From positions 1,116,001-1,180,000 of the forward strand of contig JAQJZZ010000012.1 of the NCBI GenBank assembly GCA_030077755.1: a stretch of DNA of 64,000 bases, read 5' to 3'. Source of the stretch: Filosporella fistucella (taxonomy: Eukaryota > Ascomycota > Leotiomycetes > Helotiales). Below are positions 34,842 to 46,598 of the stretch, piece by piece (position 1 is the first letter of the stretch; each line of letters opens with the position of its first letter). Under the pieces are notes generated by a model, which saw only the letters and a program-made list of their open reading frames with translations, did not search any database and had not been told where the DNA came from. Both the position numbers and the translations under genes were made by a program.

Positions 34842-37800
34842 GCTTTTCCTTGACTCGGAACCAAACCTACGGACCATCCGGCCGATAGTGAGGCAATCTG
34901 GATGGCATAGAAATTTCTCAGCAAGTAAATACGCTGGCAGCCTAGACTCTTTCTTCACAGCATCCTTTTGATACGATACCTCTTGGCAAATGTAATGAAA
35001 CGTGGCGAATATGACAGTAGGGAGAGACGTGGTTATGGCATGGCACGGTGTGTCTGTTACAATCGAGTGGCGGTGGAAGTTGGAGAGGCAGCATAAGGCG
35101 AATGGCATGTGAGGACAGAGAGATTGTATGGTTCTTGTTATTTCCGTTTCGATGCTACCACCTACCTTATCTCATCCACGCACGCACCCACAAAGGTCGC
35201 ACCTCTAGATAGTTATTTGCAAGAGATTTATTACTTCCGATCTCCGTACTCCGATTCCGGCTCACAGCTTTTTATTACGAGGTAAGATTTGCCTTCTTTT
35301 TATTCCTTGGTCTCTCTTTCTCCCTGGCTTCTCGAACGATTACACGACGGGTGTTCTTCTACGGTTAAAAAACAGGTCTATATCGTCACGACACGTGTGT
35401 TTCGATCGTATGGGGAGTAAACCTTCTTGAATGGTCCCTAGATTGGGGAGGTGACAGAAGACATATGAAAGTCTGAATCTCATGGGCACCGCTATAAACC
35501 TCTCAGAAGTTCCCAAACCCGAACACTTTTGACAGCGATCTGCTAGTTGAAGTCCTTCAACCCCTAGTGCTTGCTGAGAACCCGATACTTCACCCTTATT
35601 GTACTAAAAAGAGTATCCGCTAAACTCCACAAAATTTTTGGAGAATCAGTGGTGCTTTTATTGTCCGCCGTGAGGCTGCTGATATTTACTTAGGTATATT
35701 ATGCCCCGATTTGGAGCGAGTGGATAGGAAGAGGCGATGGAGGAGGCTGTGGATGAGATACAGAGACAGCGCATAAGATCAGGAATGGCGATCGGACACA
35801 AGAGATCTCTGTTCGACGGCGTTTCCTCCGTATGTATGTAGCTATCCTCTTGTGTAAGTGTGGAGGAACCATGACTCGTCTTTCTCTTGTATGGGAGAGG
35901 GTTGCTCCTAGTGTCCAACCCACCACTCTTCTCTTCTTTTCTCCCAGCTGTTCTTCCTTTTGACAGAAAGTGTACCTCATTCCTTCGGATGTTCAGCCGG
36001 ACGAGGCTTATATGAAGACTAGTGATGTTCCATATGTTCTTCGATAAGGCTACTCCGCATACCCAGTCATCAAGCAGTTCGTGGTGTGAGACAGAAGAAG
36101 ACCTTGTAAGGCGTCGTGTCACACAACGCTTTTTGGCCGAGGGAATCAGAGGCGAGAAGATTGGCTTGAGCAGACCGGGGGACGCAGAGGTGGCAGGGCT
36201 ACGGAGGAAGCACCGGTAACCCGGTCGTTGTTGCCCTGCCACACTCGGCTTTCGTTACACATACACGGAACTGTGTGAGACGGCAATATGTTGGTTGACG
36301 GGTGCCGGAGGTTGGTGGAGGTGTATTGCATGTAGTTGAGGAGGCGACGTGGTATGATTTGAAGAAGGAGAGGAGGGAGGATGATTGAGAAACAATGGCT
36401 TGAATTTCCGAATGGTGAGATAAGTCGCGTAAAGACTCATCTTCAGCATCGAGATAGCTTAGTAGTCCACTAAGGAGATAATAAGCCACATGAATTGCCA
36501 TGTGGCCAGCAAGACAGAATAGAAGACAGTGGAGCCGTCGGGCAACCGAAGTCGTGACCACAATGAACTATCGACAATCGCGATTGCCCATTCATGAGGC
36601 TGACTGGCTCATGGTAGGTGTTGGTATGAGCTTCGGTAACTACCTCGATAGCTGGCGGCTTTCCCGCTGCTACCGACTGGGGAGCAACAAGCGCAACGTA
36701 TAACATACATACGTATACCCGTGAGGTTGAGTACAGTCCAGCTGTCTCTCTGCTGTACCTATCGCACGCACCACAGACATCCTATTCGCTGCAAAGCTGA
36801 AATTGGTTGGCAATGTAATCTCTGTGCCAATGAATCGGTGAGCTGGCTCTTGTAGGAAGAAAGCTATTAAAGGCGTTGTATGGACTGTTGAATCAAGCTG
36901 GAGAGAAATAAAGGAGATAACCAGATTGTCTTTTCTTCAGCACGGTTTCTTCTAAAGAAGAAAATATACCCTCTGCAAAGATTCGTATCGAGGCATTGTC
37001 ATAGGGACGGTGGAGATAGATAGACATACTCTCAGAACCACAGATCCCTCTCCAGCTGATCATCATTTCTCCCGTGGCGCGCCCCAGGAAACGACGGAGC
37101 AAAGCCATTGAAGCCTCTAAAAACACAAAGTATCCTGCCAAAGAACCGGGTTGGGTTGCTTTTTCCCACACAACCAGGCAGGACAAGCGAAGGGTTGTTC
37201 CTTGGCTGGGGAACTTTGTTCTGTTGCTTACCAAAGACGAGGAAAATAGGAGGAGGAAAAGAACAGAGAGACAAGAGAGAAGAGAATAAGAAGGAGACGA
37301 AAGAACCGCAATGGGGATTCTACATCTGCATCTTTCTGGAAGTTGTGCATATCGGAGTACAAGTGCTGGTTCTGCAGCCACCACCACACCACATAATCAA
37401 GAAGAGCCCCTGACTAAGTGCTCTACCCCACCCGATAAAAACATGTCTCGCGGCGATCCTCCATCACCTCCGCCAAATCCTCCACCAAGCCCGTCGAGGA
37501 TGATGAATTTTGGGAATGAGGTTGCGGAATGAGGTATATAAATTATAATCTTTTTGCTGCAGAATAAGGGGGCATTTTGCTAATGCTGTTGCAGCTTTTC
37601 TCTCTTAGGATTGCATGCAAAGTTATGGAAGCCTCGTCCTTCCGTACGATACGAATTCTGAAGTTCCAATTTGGATGATGGACAGAGCTATCTGCAGAGA
37701 GAAGTGTGGTTGGAAGGTCAAAAAGTGGCAGGACAAGGAAGCATAGGGAACCAAAAGGAATGGGATTTAATGGCATAAAAGGAAGGATATATGGAATGGG

Positions 37801-38236
37801 ATGGAGGGCTCTTTTTTCGGTATTGCAGCAAGGGATGGTAGAAGGATAGGGCATTTTCTAGATATTAAAGAGTATGGAGTAATGATGACGCAAAAGACTG
37901 GCTGCGAAGCAGTAACAGGCAAATCAATCATAATATGTTCTTTGCACGATTAAATATCCCAAAGTGCTTTGCTCCAATCCAGAAAAAGAAAATGCAATCC
38001 AGCAAATGTCAAACTGGTGATAAATTCTCCTGATGAGTGTCCCTGAATTTTCTGTACTCTATAGTCAAGACAGATAAGGTGCAACGTAATAGCCAAATCA
38101 ATGTGAATCGTGTCCCCACCAAACCAAACAATGCTTCGTCCTGGAAACAACCAGTCGCATGGGATAAACATATGCATGAAGCAGAGAAGAAATATGAGGA
38201 TATAAATGTCGTAATATGCAATACAAATTGATTCGA
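34842..38236. other. 3.4-kb stretch without a supportable gene
   Basis: Lies between the convergent 3' ends of VPS1 and the CoA-transferase-like gene. The longest frames (minus 35658-36242 and minus 36893-37387) begin with GTG and give compositionally odd proteins with no motif, so I do not call them. Parts around 37230-37300 and 37740-37850 are purine-rich on the plus strand. An unannotated non-coding transcript or a poorly conserved gene cannot be excluded. Confidence 0.5.
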
Positions 38237-39572
38237 TTACAACTTTGATGGAGTTTTCCTTACCAATCCTCCGTTCTCCACCTCATAATCGCGGCCTCTC
38301 TTCCATCCCACCCATTGGGCAAGAATATCTTCTCCGCCTTCTCCTGGAGCCAGAACTGAGCCGTAATAGCCTTGTCCTTCGACCCCTGGTCCCTGTCCCG
38401 TTGAAGGGTGTCTGTGTCTCGACGTTGCTTCCGTTCCTGCCGCTTCTATTATTCTTTCTGTTCTTGTTCCTGATGATGTCGGCGAGGAAATAGCCAAGCT
38501 TGGCGTACTGCACAAGGTTACCCCTGGGCGTTGTTCTCCCTCTCTGCCAGGATGATTCTCCAACTCGGCAAAGTCAAGAACAGGGGTGCAGCAGGCGTCG
38601 GTGCCGTCGAAAATCTTCTCCCATTCGGATCTTGTCTTGCCCTTGAAGAGCCTGGTAAAGGTGTCTTTCAGCTCAGCCCACGTCGCCCGGTCGTCCCTGC
38701 TGGTTTCAATTCCTTTGCCAGTCAAGTCCAATCCTTTGAGCAGAGCGCGGAAGAATTGCGGCTCGAGTGCTCCCACTGCCATATATTTCCCGTCCTTGGT
38801 CTCGTAAGTATCGTACCAAGGACATCCGCTGTCCAATGTATTTTCACCTCGAGGTCGATTCCACATAGGGGTTTTCAATAGCATCCTGGGAAAAGTAACG
38901 AGATATGCACTGCCATCAACCATGTTGGCTTCTACTACTTGTCCTTTTCCGCTCTTTTCTCGCGCCAATAGCGCAAGAAGAATACCTTGAAACAGAGTTG
39001 CTCCACCTCCAGCAAAGTCTCCGAGTATGTTTGCAGGTGGAAGAGGTTTCTCACCCTTCCTGCCTAGCATAGACAAGGCTCCCGAGACAGCAATATAGTT
39101 GATATCATGGCCAGCCATATCTTTATATTTCCCATCGCGTCGAAAGCCGGTCATACGCGCCAGTATGACCTTCTCGTTAAGACCGAGGAGGACCTCTGGA
39201 GAGAGGCCCAACTTCTCGAGAACTCCAGGGCGGAAGGGGTCAATTATAATATCTGCGTGCGGTATGAGGGATTTGATAAGGGCGATTCCCGAAGAAGATT
39301 TTAAATCGACAGCGATTGAAGCTTTGTGTCGTGTGAGCAGGTCATTCGTTGGAGGGGAAGACTTTGCAGATTTCGTGTGGGATACACCAGGTACTGCCCG
39401 ATCGATTCGTATTACACTGGCGCCATTATCTGCAAGTAAAAGGCCTGCGAATGGTCCTGAGTTATGTTAGTAAAAATTCAGTAAGGCTGCGTGGGGGCAT
39501 GAAGAGCTTACCTGGTGCTAATCCCGCGAATTCAAGCACTCGCAGACCTGCCAGTGGGGGTGGACCTGCCAT
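38237..39572 (-). CDS. CoA-transferase family III / alpha-methylacyl-CoA racemase-like, peroxisomal
   Basis: Likely epimerises 2-methylacyl-CoA esters for peroxisomal beta-oxidation of branched fatty acids, or acts on a related acyl-CoA. Two exons (39512-39572 and 38237-39456) encode 426 residues. The family N-terminus reads [19 protein letters not shown], then [14 protein letters not shown]; a [17 protein letters not shown] segment and a [14 protein letters not shown] segment follow. The conserved aspartate of the family is in [12 protein letters not shown], with [20 protein letters not shown] after it. The C-terminus is SKL, a canonical type 1 peroxisome signal. The region from about residue 340 on is Ser/Thr/Arg-rich and less conserved; a missed intron there is possible although the frame is open and ends properly. 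Confidence 0.92.
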
Positions 39573-40778
39573 TGGATAAGATCACTACACAAGAAAGAAT
39601 ATCTGAAGATATATACGAGAGAACACCTCGTAGGAGAGAGGTTTGAAAGCCATTGCGGAGGAGTTTGTATGTCAGGTTTGGACAAGGCCGACAGCGAGGC
39701 TATGTGGTTCTAGCCGAGGATAGCTTTCCCATCTGCGGGGGGCTTTGAATCACGTGCAGCTTCTCCTTGCAGGGGCAGGCCAACCTCGTATCAGGAATTG
39801 AGGCTCATGGTGAGTATGTTATTTCGTTCCTTTCTTCGATTGTATCTCGCAGTATCAAAATATATATTTCCTAAAGATATTTCATAACGATGATATTGTT
39901 TAGCCCGTTTGAACTCTGAAAGCTAAGTTACTTAATCTTAACAACTTGCACCAATTACTGTCTTTCCACGTGGATTTGACTCTCTAATACCTCTCTACAA
40001 TATAATCAAAATCTGAACAACCATATTGAGCGCAAAATTGCATTCAATCCTTAACCTCCCTAGGCAAAAGAAAAGAAGAGCAAAATAAATTCCTCAATTC
40101 AAATTAGCAAAATTCCACCGCTCCGCAGGACGGCTCAGAAAATCTGGTGGTTTTGAAGGGTGTACCCGCGCTCCCAGAGGAGCGAGCGCGAAATTCGTTC
40201 TCCTCCCCGCTCCGCTATGTTTCCATGACGGGGTGGGTAGTGATTGATGTTGGTACTATTTGTGTATATAACGCGCCGAGGAACAAAGCGACTACTCCAA
40301 TGATTGTTTCTGGTGAAAGTACAAACAGTTAGCTACCTTTTATCGGGTTTGGATACTCACACTCCTTTTGGATAATTTTTGTGGAGCAGAACTCATTTCA
40401 CTAGAAATTGTATAACACAGTCTGAGAAGAACTTGATTCTATCAGTAGATAATCAAGAGGGGCAGCTTGGTGGAATTCTCTAGAGATGGAGAAACATTGA
40501 GTAAGTTACAAAAGGATGAAAGACCTATCACTTGATAGAGAATCTTAGTTCGGTCAAATTATGCCAGCTGATACGATGCTTTTACGCAACTTTAGATAGC
40601 TATCTGGCATTTTGATGGATGACGTACTGCCAGATTGTTCACTCACCTCCACTACTTGTTTCAAAGAATGAAAGCTCACAGTCATTATTTGACTGATTTA
40701 TTACATTAATCTAGAAACCCACCATCTTATCCCATCTACTCCCCTCGCCTCCTTCCAACCCCGCACTCTCAAATTAGA
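39573..40778. other. Intergenic between CoA-transferase-like gene and sugar transporter
   Basis: Mostly AT-rich, with a GC-rich island around 40120-40220 that contains an inverted repeat at 40168. No gene recognised. Confidence 0.5.
40168..40190. repeat. Short GC-rich inverted repeat
   Basis: CGCTC, spacer CCAGAG, GAGCG, followed by a second AGCGC, inside a GC-rich patch in otherwise AT-rich intergenic DNA. It shares the pattern GCGCT...CCC/CCAG...AGCGC with the palindromes at 5599 and 41503. Confidence 0.6.
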
Positions 40779-42587
40779 CTAAACAGCTTGTCCCTCCGGC
40801 GTACTCTTCGGTTTCACCTCCACATTCACAGCTTCAGGTAAATGATCCACTTCCTTATTCAGATCATCAGGCAAAGTACCTAACGCTCTTTCGCCAAAAA
40901 GGAGATCTATATCTTCGAGAGAAACCTGTTTAGTTTCTTTGAAGAAGAAGAACACTATTGGGAAGGTGACGACGATATTCCATGCTGTGAGGTGTTAGTT
41001 CGTTCTGGGCATGGTAGAAGGGAGGAACATACCGACGAAGAGGAAATAGAATTTCCACGTCAATTTATCTAACGCTTGCGGTGATACCTGAGCCCAAAAT
41101 GTAGAAACGAGCCAGTTCCCGATACCGGTTGCGAAAGCGTTGCCTCTTGCTCGGATTTGCATGGGCATTACTTCGGACATGTAGACCCAGGATATAGGTC
41201 CCCATGAGACTTGTAATAGTTAGCTTGTAAGTCTGCAACCTCGGAATTGATCTAGTAAAAGAAGAAGGGGAACTTACAAGAAAAGATCACAGTAACGCAA
41301 AATAGGAAGAATACACCTGCGATCGAGAGACTGTTTTGTGGATCCTCGGTGTTGATTTGTGAGTTGATGACAGCCTCACAGATGAGAGCAAGGGTGATAC
41401 CGATGGTACCCCAGAGAAGAGGCTTACGGCGGCCCACACGGTCGATCATGAAGATGATGAAGATGAGATCTGTATTTTGTCAGTCTCATGTCTCAAGATG
41501 CTGCGCTCTCCCAGGAGCGCCAAGCAGCAGAGGTGATGGGGTTTTTGGAGACTTACTAGCAAGGGGTCCCATACAATTATAAATCCCTGCGACAAGCAAC
41601 TTCTTGTTTCCCTTGATGCCCAAAGAATTATACATCGTCGTTTGATAATATCCAATAACATTGATACCCGTGAACTGGGTGAAGACTTGTACGGCTACTC
41701 CATGCATCAATCTTGTTCGCCATTGCTTCACAGTGAACATAATTCTCCATCCTGGCACTGTAATCGCTTTCTCTGCTGCGATGGTAGTCTTAATTTCGTG
41801 GAACTCAGAGAGAATCAAATCGTCATTGGATCCATTGAAATGCAATTTGCGCAAAACGCGGAGAGCTTCCTCTTCTCGATCGGTTTCCATTAGGTGGCGG
41901 GGTGATTCGGGAAAGAACATTATTCCTGTGGCGAGAATGGCACAGGGGAGGACTTGAAAGGCGAGTGGAAGTCGCCATTGAATGCTGCTTGAATTTGAGG
42001 CGGTGCCGGAGCCGTAGCCTACCCATGTTGATCTATAGATATTAGGAACCCGTACTAATATGAAGGCGGGGAAGGGGACATACACAATGAAACCAACACC
42101 AATCATTTGTTGGGACAGTCCAACTATCAATCCTCGGATCTTAGGATCCGCACATTCTGAGTTATATACTGGAACAGCCATCGATAAGAGACCAACTGCC
42201 CAACCGGTGAAAATACGACCAATAAGAATCATAGCAAGATTCTGCGCTGTACATTGTAGGATGGCTCCTACAAGACAGATAAGTGCTCCCATAAGGATCG
42301 TAATCTTTCGACCGTATCGATCCATGGTGAGACCACCTTGAAGAGCACCAAAAACAGCACCGCCATTGAAAGTACTATTGATAGCACCGATAATTGGGGA
42401 GCTGCTGTCTGTGTGGAAGAATTTGAGGAAATTTTCAGATGCAATGACATCTGTCATTACTCCAGCATCATAGCCGAAGAGGAAAGATCTGATTCTCGTC
42501 AATATATGTCTTCTTGATGATTTGATAGTATATTACTCACCCCGTAGCAGCAAATACTGCTAGGGAGATATTGAAAACTCTTCCCAT
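40779..42587 (-). CDS. MFS sugar transporter
   Basis: Plasma-membrane transporter of the sugar porter family, probably for a monosaccharide. Six exons (42541-42587, 42084-42488, 41557-42032, 41279-41469, 41033-41210, 40779-40984) give 500 residues with about twelve membrane helices. Family marks: FLFGYDAGVM in helix 1, DRYGRK after helix 2, GRIFTGWAVGLLSMAVPVYNSE (signature 2), PESPRHLME, QVFTQFTGINVIGYY in helix 7, DRVGRRKPLLWG, and GPISWVYMSEVMPMQIRARG. The last exon encodes a cytosolic tail with KETKQVSLEDIDLLFGERA. The start at 42587 gives MGRVFNISLAVFAATGSFLFGYD after splicing, typical of hexose transporters. The third intron (41470-41556) contains a GC-rich hairpin. Confidence 0.94.
41503..41520. 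repeat. GC-rich hairpin inside an intron of the sugar transporter
   Basis: GCGCTC, loop TCCCAG, GAGCGC: a perfect 6-bp stem. Same type as the elements at 5599 and 40168. Confidence 0.65.
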
Positions 42588-44425
42588 GATTTATATTCAG
42601 TGAAACTCACGATTCTTGGAAACGTTGGAAAAGAAAGTTTGAATATACTTTACCCGTATACTTATAGCAATCACCTACTCCGATTTCCTCGACTTTTTTC
42701 GAGTACAAGTCGGGGTCATCCGTGTGTTTGGACTTGACCCCAGTCCCCACGATACCAGTATCGGGCCGTTCGCAACAGCTGATGGAACAAGAAGTAGAGA
42801 TCTGCTCATGAAAGACCCGCTTCATAATATCTTGAATTTCTCCTTGGCTGTAAACAAAGAGCTTCCCCTGTCTAAATTCTTCCGGGAATTCTAATCATTC
42901 CACTATTGTGCATGACGCTGTGGCAGAATCTGAACCATGTTCTCGTTGCCGTGAACCGGGGTACACGTGATGGGGTGCATAGAACGGCCAGACTGCAGAG
43001 AAACTGGGAGGGGAGAAAGTCGTATGTTCCTGTCGCGCGACGTAAAAAAATTTGAAGATTGAAATATCGTTTTGAATGCAGTCAGTAGCAAATCTTCTGA
43101 CTCTTGTTCCTCATACAGCCGATTTCCACCTCATAAGAAGAGGTGTCCATGCTCCACTTGAAGCCGCTCCCAGAATCTTACTCAGGGACCCGCTTGGATT
43201 TAGCCTAAGTTGCCTAGAAGCTTTACCCGTTCGTGTTCTTTGCGCTCCAATCATCAGTCTGTGGAGTAGTGAGTCGAGAATGATGTTCCTGGATCCTGAT
43301 CTTGTAGGCGAAGTTGGAATTGACATGAGAGCAGTTGAGCCGCAACCAAGAAGTGTATCTTGGAAGCGAACTCAAGCCTCAGATATGCATTACGGACTTT
43401 AAACTGACATTAAAGTCTCAGGCTGAATTGTGATCTGCCCGAAAAGCTTCTGCCGAACTCAAAAGTTTGGTTTTGAATGTTGCTGGAATTTCTCCACAGC
43501 GGGGACGTTCTGGGGGAGGCATTTACTCCGGATCTAGTCTCGTTTAGGTCTAATTTCTGGCTGGCGGACCGTCTTTCCAACAATGATCTTGAATTGACGA
43601 ACATCTAATGGACTTGAGAAATCGAACTCCAACCTCGTGCAAAAGAAGAACGAAATGAGTAGTATATAACTGCCAAATAAGGAGAGAACTTTTATTCGGT
43701 CTACGAATACCAAAGGGAGAGGGGATTGTACCAGGGGATTGTACCATTAATGAAAGATCACTAAAGAGAGTGGGGTTTTATCATTAGTATACAATTACCG
43801 AGTAAGGGTTTGACCTTCGCTATAACGAATTGTCCCAGTTCTCAATTGCTAATAATGAACAGTTGTGCCGTGGCTTCTAGATGTGACATTCGGGCTTCAA
43901 GTTAAAGCTGGGACCAATTTGGCAAATTTAAAATGTCGCATTAGCTTTGACTGAATCCAGAGCATGCACTAGACAGACGGATAAGTAAATGCTTCTCCAA
44001 TTTAACAGAAAAGCCCGATATGATTCTGAATCAACGTTTTTTTGTATTCAGTAAAATCATTAATAGATACAGTATGCGAAAAATTCTTCTATTCTGGATG
44101 ATGTCAAATTATAAGCTAGAATTGTCCAATGTACTTCATAGAATGAGTTTGGCTGGATTCATGGTTCACCCACCAGATACTGCCCCCTAATGGGACCAGA
44201 TACGGATCAAGGTCGCAAAGATGGATATGTTCCAGGTCTATGCCGAGTTCAATTTGATACATGCCTTGTCTATCTTGAGTGAATAGAGCCTCTCACCAAA
44301 TCGGGTGTGAAGTTCACCTTCACTTCCCCAGTTCTGCGCAGTCAGGTTACAGTATCCCCATCGACAAAGACTCACTTCAACTTCAAGAACGCAACCATCA
44401 CAATACCAGCATCAAACAAAACACC
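42588..44425. other. Intergenic, divergent upstream regions
   Basis: Upstream of the sugar transporter on one side and of the hypothetical gene on the other. An ATG-started frame of 108 codons at 43076-43402 has no domain, signal or membrane segment; I leave it out. A short direct duplication, 'aggggattgtacca', occurs at 43722-43746. Confidence 0.5.
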
Positions 44426-46125
44426 ATGTCGCAAACTCTTAAGAGAGAGGCGCCTCACGAGCATCCAGCGGTGCCGGCTGATCATGAGATCTTCGAGGTA
44501 TCATCAATCTCCTCTCATTCCACCCTCTCAAAGCCATCACGATCTGCCAGACTCCAATATTGACACATTCGCAGTTGATCGACAAGATCCAAACGGGTCT
44601 CGGCGACGCCATCTTCGACTATCCAGAATACCGATATGTAATCCTGGATGCAGTGAAGAAAAATTGGAGTTTCAAAGAAGTTTTCCAAGAGCTCAATGGA
44701 TATCTTCCAGATTCGTTCGGCCCTGCATCCCGAACTCGAGATATTGGAGTTGAACAACCACCCCGAAAGAAGGTCAAAGTAGGAGAAGGAGATGCTGTGG
44801 ACCGCATCACCGAGATCACACAAGATCATGAACATCAGGAGTTCCCGTTGAAGGTTGAAGAGCAAGGCACGTCTCTCATTGATATCAAAGAGTTCGTTCC
44901 AGTCTCGTTGCCGAGCTGGCAACCAGATATATTACTGGAGACCAAGGAGCAAAATATGCCTGCTGAGAAAATCCAAGACGGTTTCCCTGCATCCATGGTC
45001 ATCCAACAGCCAGCGTTACCTAAAGCAACTGAGCCGAGAACTCCCCCACCAACACCACTTTCTCGAAACTCAATGATAGTTACCAGTGAGCAAGAGCCAA
45101 ATTGGAAACCAAAATATGGAGGACAACTCTTCAATTTGAGCAAACCGCATATGGCACAGTCCAAAGAAGCACGGGTCGCTTCTGTACCTGATGATCTTCC
45201 TTCCATTGCCAAAGCTCTGAGCCATAAGGGTGGAATACAAGCAGTGGTCGAAGCTCAAATTGAGTTCTATCTCAAGCTCGTGAATCGCCAAGCTGGAGAA
45301 TCCGAAAGCATTGCCATTGACCAAAAATTCGGCGAGCTTGAAGCCAAAGCCATCACTTCAATTTTCTTCAAGAAGATATTTGGAAACTCGAATAACTTTT
45401 GGGAGCACGTTCATCGCCTGGTAACATGGTGCAATATCCAACCGCGTGTTTTCGATGTTGGAAGCACCAGTACGCAATTCTTTCAACTCAAAACCAATCG
45501 TGCATTCCCTCCAGCGCTGCGATTGTTTTACAAAGTGTTTCAAGTCGCGAGATACGGATATTCAGAGCAGTTGCATTATCAAGAACTGATGAAGAATCAG
45601 AGAATGTTACAGCTGTTTCGTGGTTTCATGGAGCTCTATAATTTGGTCGACAAACGAGACCCAGTCCTCGAAGCATTGTTCGCGAACCATGATTTGAAGA
45701 ACTCTCAAGGAACTGATAAGCGGGAGCTTTTGATTGACCTTTTCGTCGTACACCTTGGAAAATCGAAAGAAACTCAATTGCGACACATGCTGCGTCAGGG
45801 CGAAGCAAATTCCAGGCTGGTAGAAAAATTCGGAGAAGGAATTCTGATGTTTCTCATGTCCGGGGGATACAAACAGTGCGATGTCCCATCCCCTCCAATA
45901 TGTGCATGGAAATACTAACCGAGGCAAAACAGGATGCATGGATTGAGCCCAGACCAAGTGATGGCTGTCATCCACGCTTTACAGGCTTTCACAGGTTTCA
46001 AAATGCTCTGTGAAAAAGCAAGAAAGAAATTGTATGATCCGATTGTGAAGGGTACCATCAGCCCTATCGAAGTTCGACTACAAAATCCTGATCGGATCAA
46101 GACTGTTATGGGACTTCTTCAATGA
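44426..46125 (+). CDS. Conserved-type hypothetical protein, probably nuclear
   Basis: Not recognised. Three exons (44426-44497, 44575-45875, 45933-46125) join in frame to 521 residues. The start gives MSQTLKREAPHEHP; an alternative would be a later Met. Around residue 90 the basic run PPRKKVKVGE resembles a classical nuclear localisation signal. A Pro/Thr-rich linker (PRTPPPTPLSRN) lies near 185-200. The C-terminal 300 residues are mostly predicted helix with no membrane segment: segments such as SIFFKKIFGNSNNFWEHVHRL, FYKVFQVARYGYSEQLHY and LIDLFVVHLGKSKETQLRHM look like an alpha-helical repeat-like fold. Well-formed introns and codon use argue for a real gene. No context link with neighbours. 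Confidence 0.75.
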
Positions 46126-46598
46126 AGTTGGAGCTGGCAATTTTGATGAAGGGCAGATATATGGAAGAATTTGGCTTGTGGTAATTTGAGCGAAGTCTCT
46201 TTCTAGGCTCAATAATGATGATTAGGATGAGGAATAGTTTCCCAAGGGAGAAACTATTTGTTGTTCCTGCAGGAAGAAGTACGAACAGATACGCCGAGGT
46301 TTAGGTACAGAATTACCAGAGAAAACAATGAAGCTTTAGTCAAAAGATTTTCTCCATCGCTTCAAATATTGTGCTTTTTTTACTATGTTGCTGCACTGGA
46401 AATGCCATATCTGATTCATCCCATCAGACGGGAGCACCTCCGAAGCACTTCAGGAGTAGTATTTGAAACCAACAGTTTCAACCCCTAGACTTTCTTCACA
46501 AAGTTCGACAGTGTTCGGGCTTCCAAATTTTGTACATCCTTTCCAACTCAATTCCCCTATTGTTGTTTTCCTCTTGCCCGCACTATCTCCCTTCAAAC
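46126..46598. other. Intergenic, same-strand promoter of the APH-like gene
   Basis: 473 bp with a CT-rich stretch just before the ATG at 46599 and nothing else recognised. Confidence 0.5.

Noticed and set aside
35658..36242. 194-codon open frame on the minus strand
   Set aside because: Begins with GTG, has no domain or intron signals, and its composition is unlike the real genes here.
36893..37387. 164-codon open frame on the minus strand
   Set aside because: Begins with GTG. The hydrophobic stretch reflects a purine-rich plus strand; no relatives recognised.
43076..43402. 108-codon ATG frame
   Set aside because: No motif, signal peptide or intron; overlaps an equally long frame on the other strand.
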